Shown piece after piece: positions 56,576 to 64,000 of a stretch of 64,000 nucleotides of DNA. How positions within the stretch are numbered: position 1 is the first letter of the stretch; each line of letters starts with the position of its first letter. Source of the stretch: Tetrapyrgos nigripes (lineage: Eukaryota > Basidiomycota > Agaricomycetes > Agaricales > Campanellaceae); assembly GCA_013368315.1 (NCBI GenBank), contig JAACJM010000220.1, positions 62,001 through 126,000 of the forward strand, written 5' to 3'. The translations under genes were made by a program, and so were the position numbers. The notes beneath the pieces were generated by a model. The model did not search any database, was not told the origin of the DNA, and worked only from the letters and a program-made list of their open reading frames with translations.

Positions 56576-57780
56576 TTGTGTCATGAGGATGTCATGAAGA
56601 TGTCGTGAAGATGTCGTGAAGGGGTCATGAAGGTGTCATAAAGATGTCATAAAGGTTTTGTGAAGGTGTCATGAAGGTATCAGGAAGTAATTGGGAAGGT
56701 GACATCTTTGTGACACCTTCACAATACCTTCATGACATCTTCATAACACCTTCACAATACCTTCTTTGCAATACCTTCATGACACCTTCATGACATCTTC
56801 ATGAAACCTTTGCAACACCTTCACGAAACCTTCATGACATCTTCATGGCACCTTCCTGACCCCTTCACAACACCTTTGCGACATCTTTGTGACACCTTCA
56901 CAATACCTTCATGACATCTTCATAACACCTTCACAATACCTTCTTTGCAATACCTTCATGACACCTTCATGACATCTTCATGACACCTTTGCAACCCCTT
57001 CACGACACCTTCACGCTACCTTCATGACACCTTCACAAAACCTTTGCAACACCTTCATGACACCTTCATGATAACTTCACAACACCTTCCTGATACCTTT
57101 CCAACATCTTCATGATACCTTCGTGACACCTTCCCAATACCTTCATGATACCTTCACCAAACCTTTGCAACACCCTCACAGCACCTTCAGCAACATATTC
57201 ATGACACCTTTGCAACACCTTTGCAACACCTTCATGACACCTTCACGACACCTTCACGACACCTTCATGACACCTTCATGACACCTTTGTGACACGTTTG
57301 CAACACCTTCACGACACCTTCATGACATCTTCATGACATCTTCATGACACCTTTGCAACACTTTCATGATACCTTCATGACACTTACAACATCTTCACAA
57401 CACCTTTGTCATGAAGATGTTGCCGAAGGTGCTGTGAGGGTGTTGCAAAGGTTTGGTGAAGGTATCGTGAAGGTATTGGGAAGGTGTCATGAAGGTATTG
57501 TGAAGATGTTGCAAAGGTATCAGGAAGGTGTTGTGAAGTTATCATGAAGGTGTCATGAAGGTGTCATGAAGGTGTGGTGAAGGGGTCACGAAGGTGTCAG
57601 AAAGGTATCGGAAAGGTGTTTCTACATGACACCTTCACAATACCTTCACGATACCTTCCCAATTACTTCCTGATACCTTCATGACACCTTCACAAAACCT
57701 TTATGACATCTTTATGCCACCTTCATGACCCCTTCACCACATCTTCACCACATCTTCATGACATCCTCATGACACAACAT
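56576..57780. repeat. 11-bp minisatellite at the apex of the palindrome
   Basis: Orientation runs forward (56,576-56,700), reverse (56,700-57,405), forward (57,405-57,620), reverse (57,620-57,780). The mirror point lies near 57,405; the right side of the apex is about 500 bp shorter. Confidence 0.85.
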
Positions 57781-58255
57781 TTCTGGTGCCTGGCCTCAGG
57801 CTTTCACTGTGAGGTCTAGTCGTACTGGTGAGTGTCACGTCTTTATCCAAGGCACTGATCAGCAAATTGGTGAGACTCTCATAGGCCTTGGTAAACATCT
57901 CATGTGCAAGCGGGTACGTGGCGCTCTTCTGATGGACCTATCCCTGCTCCCCCACTGGCTACCTCTGCACCAGTCCAGTCAACCCACCTGTGCCCGCTGT
58001 TGACATTTCCAGTGCTGCAGGTCCTTGCACTGGCCAGCTCCCTGTTGAAGCTATGCTCCTCATAGGCACCTTCGGTTGCGATGGCCTCTCTGATACCCTC
58101 CATGATGACAGCTGCTTCCACTACCTCTTCGACCCCATCCTCTTGGTCTCTCAGCAGTCCAATGAATGTGGGTGCCCTGGCCTCAACTGTGCGATCAAGA
58201 GACAAGAGACAGTGTACAGACAGCCTGGAGGGTGAAGGTGCATGCAGGTGTTGGA
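57781..58255. other. Unique segment in the right arm, inverted copy of 56,106-56,575
   Basis: Same sequence inverted, with scattered substitutions (for example GTGGCGCTC for GTGGCACTC-type differences near 57,920). Frames differ slightly between copies, so coding function is doubtful. Confidence 0.6.
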
Positions 58256-60994
58256 GAGGTGTCTGAAGGTATTGTGAAGGTGTCATGAATATGTTGTGAA
58301 GGTGTTGTGTAGGTGTTGTGAAGGTGTCACAAAGGTGTTGCGAAGGTATCAGGAAGGTGTTGTGAAGGTATCGGGAAGGTGTTGTGAAGGTATCGTTGAA
58401 GGTCTCATGAAGATAAGGTGTTGTCAAGGTATCATGAAGGTGTTGTGAAGGTGTTGTGAAGGGGTCGCAAAGGTGTCATAAAGATGTCATGAAGGTTTTG
58501 TGAAGTGTTGCCATGAAGGTATTGGGAAGGCATTGTGAAGGTATTGTGAAGGTGTCATAAAGATGTCGGTGGCAAAAAGGTACCTTCACAGCACCTTCAC
58601 GATACCTTCACGACATAGTCGCAACACCTTCACCACAACACCCCTTCACCATACCTTCAGGACATCTTCAGAACACCTTCACAAAACCTTTGCAACGCCT
58701 TCACGACCCTTCACGACACCTTCGCGACACCTTCATGATACCTTAATGACATCTCCATAACACCTTCCCGATACCTTCATGACACATTCACAAAACCTTT
58801 GCAACACCTTCATGACACCTTCATGACACCTTCATGACATCTTTATGACACCTTTGCAACCCCTTCACAACACCTTTGTGACCCCTTCATGACATCTTCA
58901 TGACACTCCTTCACCATACCTTCATGATATCTTCATGACATCTTTTTGACACCTTTGCAACCCCTTCATGACATCTTCATGACACTCCTTCACCATACCT
59001 TCATGACATCTTCATGACACCTTCAAAATACCTTCAGACACCTTTCCACCACCTTCACAACACCTTTCCCATACCTTCACAACACCTTTCCCATACCTTC
59101 ACAACACCTTCCTGATACCTTCACAACACCTTCATGGCATCTTCTCAATACTCTTCATGACACCTTCATGATACCTTCACAATGACACCTTCACAACACC
59201 TTCATGACATCTTCATGACACTTTCACAATGCCTTCACAACACCTTCCTGATACCTTTGCAACATCTTCACAATACCTTTACAACACCTTTCCAATACCT
59301 TCATGCTACCTTCACCAAACCTTTGCAACACCCTCACGACACCTTCACGACATCTTCATGACACCTTTGTGACACCTTCACAACACCTTAGTGACACCCT
59401 CCCAATACCTTCATGACACCTTCATGCTACCTTCACAACACCTTTCTGATATCTTCCTGACACCTTCACGACCCCTTCACAACACCTTCATGACATCTTC
59501 ATGACACCTTCACGATACCTTCACAACACCTTCCCGATACCTTTGCAAACACCATCCCAATACCTTCATGATACCTTCCAAACCTTTGCAACACCCTCAC
59601 AACACCTTTGCAACACCTTCCTGATCCCTTCACAACACCTTCATGCTACCTTCATGACACCTTCATGAAACCTTCACAATACCTTCACAACACCTTCCCG
59701 ATACCTTTGCAACATCTTCATGATACCTTCTTGACACCTTCCCAATACCTTCATGATACCTTCACCAAACCTTTGCAACACCCTCACGGCACCTTCGGCG
59801 ACATCTTCATGACACCTTTGCAACACCTTTGCAACACCTTCATGATACCTTCACAACACCTTCACAACACCTTCACAACACCTTCATGACACCTTCATGA
59901 CACCTTCACAACACCTTCATGACACCTTTGCGACACCTTCACTGAAGGTATCGTGAAGGTGTCATGAAGATGTCGGTAGCAAAAACGTACCTTCACAGCA
60001 CCTTCACGATACCTTCACGACATCTTGACAACACTTTCACCACAACACCCCTTCACCACACCTTCAGCACGCCTTCAGAACACCTTCACGAAACCTTTGC
60101 AACACCTTCACGACACCTTCACGACATCTTCATAGCACATTCCTGACCCCTTCACAACACCTTTGTGACACCTTTGTGACATCTTCATAACATCTTCATA
60201 ATACCTTCTTTGCAACACCTTCATGATGACACCTTCACGCTACCTTCATGACACCTTCACAAAACCTTTGCAACACCTTCATGACACCCTCATGCTACTT
60301 TCACGATACCTTCATGATACTTTCATGACTCCTTCCCAATACCTTCATGACACCTTCATAAAACCTTTGCAACACCTTCATGACATCTTCATGATATCTT
60401 TATAACACCTTCATGACCCCTTCACGGCATCTTCATGACACTCCTTCACCACACCTTCACCACACCTTCACCACACCTTCACAATACCTCCAGACACCTT
60501 CCCAACGCCTTCACAACACCTTCCCCATACCTTCACAACACCTGCCTGATACCTTCACAACACTTTCATGACATCTTCATGACACCTTCCTGAAACCTTC
60601 CTGACATCTTCTCAATACCTTCATGATACCTTCACGACCTCTTCATGACACCTTCACGATACCTTCAGCGACATCTTTATGACACCTTTGCAATACCTTC
60701 ACGACACCTTTGCGACACCTTTGCAACATCTTCACAATACCTTTGTGACACCTTCCCAATACGTTCATGATACCTTCACCAAACCTTTGCAACACCCTCA
60801 CGGCACCTTTGGCAACATCTTCATGACACCTTTGCAACACCTTTGCAACACCTTCATGACACCTTCATGACACCTTTGCAACACCTTTGCAACACCTTCA
60901 CGACACCTTCATGACATCTTCATGACATCTTCATGACACCTTTGCAACACTTTCATGATACCTTCATGACCCTTTTGTGACACCTTCACGACAA
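58256..60994 (-). repeat. 11-bp minisatellite, right arm
   Basis: Mirror of 53,441-56,105: forward at 58,256-58,580, reverse at 58,580-59,940, a short forward patch at 59,940-59,985 with the GGTAGCAAAAACGTACC junction, then reverse to 60,994. Confidence 0.9.
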
Positions 60995-62055
60995 TGATAT
61001 TCTTCACAAGCTCACAGCACTGTTACAGCAGCTCCCCACATTTTGTATACCTTTTGTACACCTTCACTATCTTCAAAAATTTGACTTGTGATTCCATAAA
61101 TCTACTGTAAGACTTGCACTCTTACACCGTCTCTATATATATCTTATGTAAGTCTATATGATTTACCCAAGATTTATGGAATACCTGCTATTCAATAAAT
61201 TTAAAATAACTCCCCTTGACTTACAGGGGTCATACTTTAACTCTTTCAGCATATCCAGGATACTATATGTATTCCATCTTGGTGTAAGACTTTTCTGTGA
61301 TCTTATGACATTCTATGGAAATATTTTGGATTCCATAAAGCTTCCATAATACACCTGATTTCATTGATCCATTTCTGTTACCATTTTGTCACTCAGTAAA
61401 TCTATCATAAATACAATGACAATTTCTTGTGATTTACTATAGCTTTTAATCTCATAAATCTTCTGTAAAACTGGCCAGTCTTACTATATGACATACTGTG
61501 ACCATGTGTCACATCAAGATATCTCTGTATATCTTAATGGTATTATGCTATGTCTTACTGTGACAGAATGTCACATTGAAAAATCCTAGTAATACAACTT
61601 GATTTACAGAATCCTTATGGAACTGTTGTGAAATTTTTGCTTTTCTGTAATACTTCTGTAAGACTTCTGTAATACACAGAGATATACAATTGATTGGCAC
61701 TAAGTAAGTCTTTAGTAATGTCATAGTATGACAGTGTATTTACAGTATTTCATTTGTGTAAGCCTTCTATAAATCCAGGCTGTATTACTCTATGACATAC
61801 TGTGACTCTGTGTCACAACAAAATGTTTCTGTATTTCTCAATGGTATTGTACTATGTATTACTGTGACAGAATCTCACATAGAAAGACCCCAGTAATACA
61901 CCCTGATTTACAGAAACCTTATGGAATTGCTGTGAAATCTTGGCTTTAACATAATACTTCCATAATACATGGGGATTTACAAACTGATTGGCACTGAGTA
62001 AGTCTTCAGTAATGTCACAGTATGACGATGTAATTATGGGTATTTGCACCCAGTG
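60995..62055 (-). repeat. Right long terminal inverted repeat of element 2
   Basis: Inverted copy of 52,385-53,440, ending GGGTATTTGCACCCAGTG. Differences are few: AATTAC versus AAATAC near the tip, GACATT versus GATATT, and a 19-bp insertion near 61,010. Confidence 0.9.
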
Positions 62056-64000
62056 TGACATGTGCATGAAGTGTGGATTCCTTGAGGACGAATGCATGCA
62101 TGAAGTGTGGATTCTTTGAGAATGAAGCCATTCTAGGCACATGATGTGTGGATTCCTTGTGTGTGATGCCTGCATGAAGTGTGGATTCATTGAGAATGAA
62201 ACCATTCTAGGTGCATGAAGTGTGGTTTCTATTAGGAGCAATACATTCTGGGTGTGTGACACGTTGACGAAGTGTGCATTCCTTGAGAACAAATGCATTC
62301 TAGGTGCACAAAGTGTAGATTCCTTGAGGACAACTGCATTCTAGTGTCATTCCTTGAGAATAAATGCATTCTACATGAGTGAAGGGTGGATTCCAGGTCC
62401 ATGAACTTTGCATTCCTTCAGGACAAATGCATTCTAGGTGGACAACACCTGGATGAAATGTGGACTCCTTGAGGATGAATGCATTCTAGCTGTGTGAGAC
62501 CTGCATGAAGTCTGCATTCTTTAAGAATGAAGCCATTCTAGGTGTGTGGCAGGTCCATGACGTGTGGATTCCTTGAGTGTGAATGCATTGTAGGTATGTG
62601 AAGTGTGGATTCTGTGAGGGTGAATGCATTCTAGTTGTGTGAAGTGTGGATTCCTTGAGAATGAATGCATTCCAGGTGTGCGCCATGTGCATAAAGTGTG
62701 GATTCCTTCAAGGTAAATGCATTCTAGGTGCAACGATGAATGCATTTTAGGTGCACAATACCTGCATGAAGTGTGCATTTCTGGAGAATACAGGCATTCT
62801 AGGTGCATGAAGTGTGGATTCCTTCCTGAGAAATGCATTCTAGGTGCATGACACCTTGAGGGCAGATCATGAAGTCTGGATTCCTTGAGGACAAATGCAT
62901 GCTAGGTGTGTAACACCTGCATGAGGGGTGCATGCCATGTGTGTCAAGTGTGGATTCCTTCAGGACACATACATTTCAGGTGTGTTCCATGAGGGTGAAT
63001 GCATTCTAGGTGTGTGAAGTGTGCATTCCTTGGTGCATGAGATGTGGATTCCTTGAGGTGCATGAAGTGTGGATTCCTTCAGGATGAATACATTCTAGGC
63101 ACGTGACATGTGCATGAAGTGGGGATTCCTTCAGGGTGAATGCATTCTAGGTGTGTGAAGTGTGGATTCCTTGAGGGTGAATACATTCTAGGTGCATGAA
63201 GTGTGGATTCCTTGATGTGCAACACCTGCAGGAAGTGTGCCATTCTAGGTGCATGAAGTGTGGATTCCTTAAATTCCAGGTGTGCAACATGTGCATGAAG
63301 TGGGGATTACTTGAGGGTAAATGCATTCTAGATGTGTGAGGTGTGGATTCCTTGAGGACAAATGCATTCTAGGTGTGTGACACCTGCCTGAAGTGTGGAT
63401 TCCTTGAGGGTGAATGCAGTCTAAGTGTGTGAAGTATGGATTCCATGAGGACAAATGCATTCCAAGTGTGCGACTCCTGTGTGCCAAGTGTAGATTCCTT
63501 CAGGACGAATACATTCTAGGTGTGTGGCATGTGCATGAAGTGTGGATTCCTTGAGTGTGAATGCATTCTAGGTGTGTGAAGTGTGGATTTTGTGAGGGTG
63601 AAGTGTGCATTCCTTGAGGGTGAATGCATTCTAGGTGCATGAAGTAAGGATTCCTTGAGGACAAATGCATTCGAGGTGTGCGACACCTGCATGAAGTGTG
63701 GATTCCTTCAGGAAGAATACATTCTAGATGCATGACATGTGCATGAAGTGTGCATTCCTTGAGGATGAATACAATTTAGGTGCATGAAGTGTGGATTTCT
63801 TGAGGAGAAATGCATTCTATGTGCATTCTATGTGCATGAAGTGTGGGTTCCTTGAGCATGAATGCATTCTAGGTGTGTGAAGTGTGGATTGTGTGAGGGT
63901 GAATGCATTATAGATGTGTGAAGTGTGGATTCCTTGAGAGTGAATACATTCTAGGTGCATGAAGTGTGGATTCCTTGAGTGTGAATGCATTTTAGGTTTG
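62056..64000 (-). repeat. 41-bp minisatellite array, reverse orientation, right of the nested element
   Basis: Same unit and orientation as 51,536-52,384 (TGAAGTGTGGATTCCTTGAG, GAATGCATTCTAGGTG). Continues past the window end. Confidence 0.9.

Larger units (their letters stand above)
52385..62055. mobile_element. CACTA-like palindromic element 2, 9.7 kb, complete, inserted in the 41-bp array
   Basis: Both ends read CACTGGGTGCAAATACCCAT inwards and are flanked by TGA (52,382-52,384 and 62,056-62,058), a 3-bp duplication as in CACTA elements. The flanking 41-bp array has the same orientation on both sides, which shows that this is an insertion and not part of a larger palindrome. The structure is a 1.06-kb terminal inverted repeat, a block of 11-bp minisatellite, a 0.47-kb unique segment, more minisatellite, an apex near 57,405, then the same parts inverted. 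Arms are about 5.0 and 4.65 kb. No protein-coding gene is recognised. Confidence 0.8.
45293..64000. mobile_element. CACTA-like element 1 with a minisatellite body (left end only; runs off the window)
   Basis: Starts CACTGGGCGCAAATTGGCAT, directly inside a gypsy reading frame. The same terminus, CACTGGGTGCAAATACCCAT, bounds the complete element at 52,385-62,055. Inside are a duplicated 465-bp subterminal region with TGTGAC-N5-GTCACA palindromes, then a 41-bp minisatellite array that inverts near 51,535. The right end is not in the window. No coding sequence was recognised. Assignment to the CACTA superfamily rests on the CACTG terminus, repeated subterminal motifs and the 3-bp duplication of the related copy. 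Confidence 0.65.

Noticed and set aside
57900..58427. 175-codon minus-strand open frame, and its 128-codon mirror at 56,067-56,453
   Set aside because: Most of each end is translated 11-bp minisatellite. The two copies differ in frame ends, and there is no promoter, intron or domain evidence.
51536..64000. One large palindrome covering the whole right third of the window
   Set aside because: The 41-bp array keeps the same orientation on both sides of 52,385-62,055, so the mirror symmetry stops at the CACTGGG ends.
1..64000. tRNA or rRNA genes
   Set aside because: No cloverleaf with a convincing B-box and no rRNA core sequence was seen by eye; a covariance-model scan would be needed to exclude tRNAs formally.

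Overview
The window looks like nuclear DNA of a basidiomycete fungus (Agaricomycete type). The evidence is many short GT-AG introns of about 50-60 bp, a fungal fimbrin with nine exons, a secreted aldose-1-epimerase paralogue, a DUF6533-type membrane protein, and a dense set of basidiomycete-style transposons (Ty3/gypsy chromovirus, Helitron, Mutator-like element with a Ulp1-like protease). The species cannot be named from the sequence.

Layout. 0.1-8.9 kb is ordinary gene space: an aldose 1-epimerase-like gene (minus), fimbrin (plus) and a DUF6533 multi-pass membrane protein (minus). 8.9-14.2 kb holds no gene I can support. 14.4-15.05 kb is a three-copy tandem repeat of about 210 bp. 15.7-22.0 kb is a decayed Helitron Rep/helicase gene followed by a degenerate ORF that may be OB-fold-like. 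Three solo LTRs interrupt this block, each flanked by a perfect 5-bp duplication. 22,577-30,149 is a nearly full-length chromovirus with two almost identical LTRs, a broken pol and an extra ORF with its own TATA box between pol and the 3' LTR.

30.4-64 kb is a nest. One older gypsy pol copy on the minus strand survives as three pieces (30,410-30,839, 36,075-36,515 and 45,158-45,292). It was split by a 5.2-kb Mutator-like element (9-bp duplication), by an 8.6-kb unclassified insertion carrying a Brr2-like helicase fragment, and by a third element that begins with CACTGGG at 45,293 and runs off the window. That third element is filled with a 41-bp minisatellite that changes orientation at about 51.5 kb. 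Inside it sits another element of the same kind (52,385-62,055), with CACTGGG inverted termini and a TGA duplication. Its whole body is an inverted array of an 11-bp minisatellite.

The most unusual content is this pair of CACTA-like elements. They have about 1 kb of subterminal sequence studded with TGTGAC-N5-GTCACA palindromes, and their interiors are inverted minisatellite arrays, not genes. No transposase for them is visible here, so if mobile they would be moved in trans. Many open frames inside the satellites are periodicity artefacts and are not annotated as genes.
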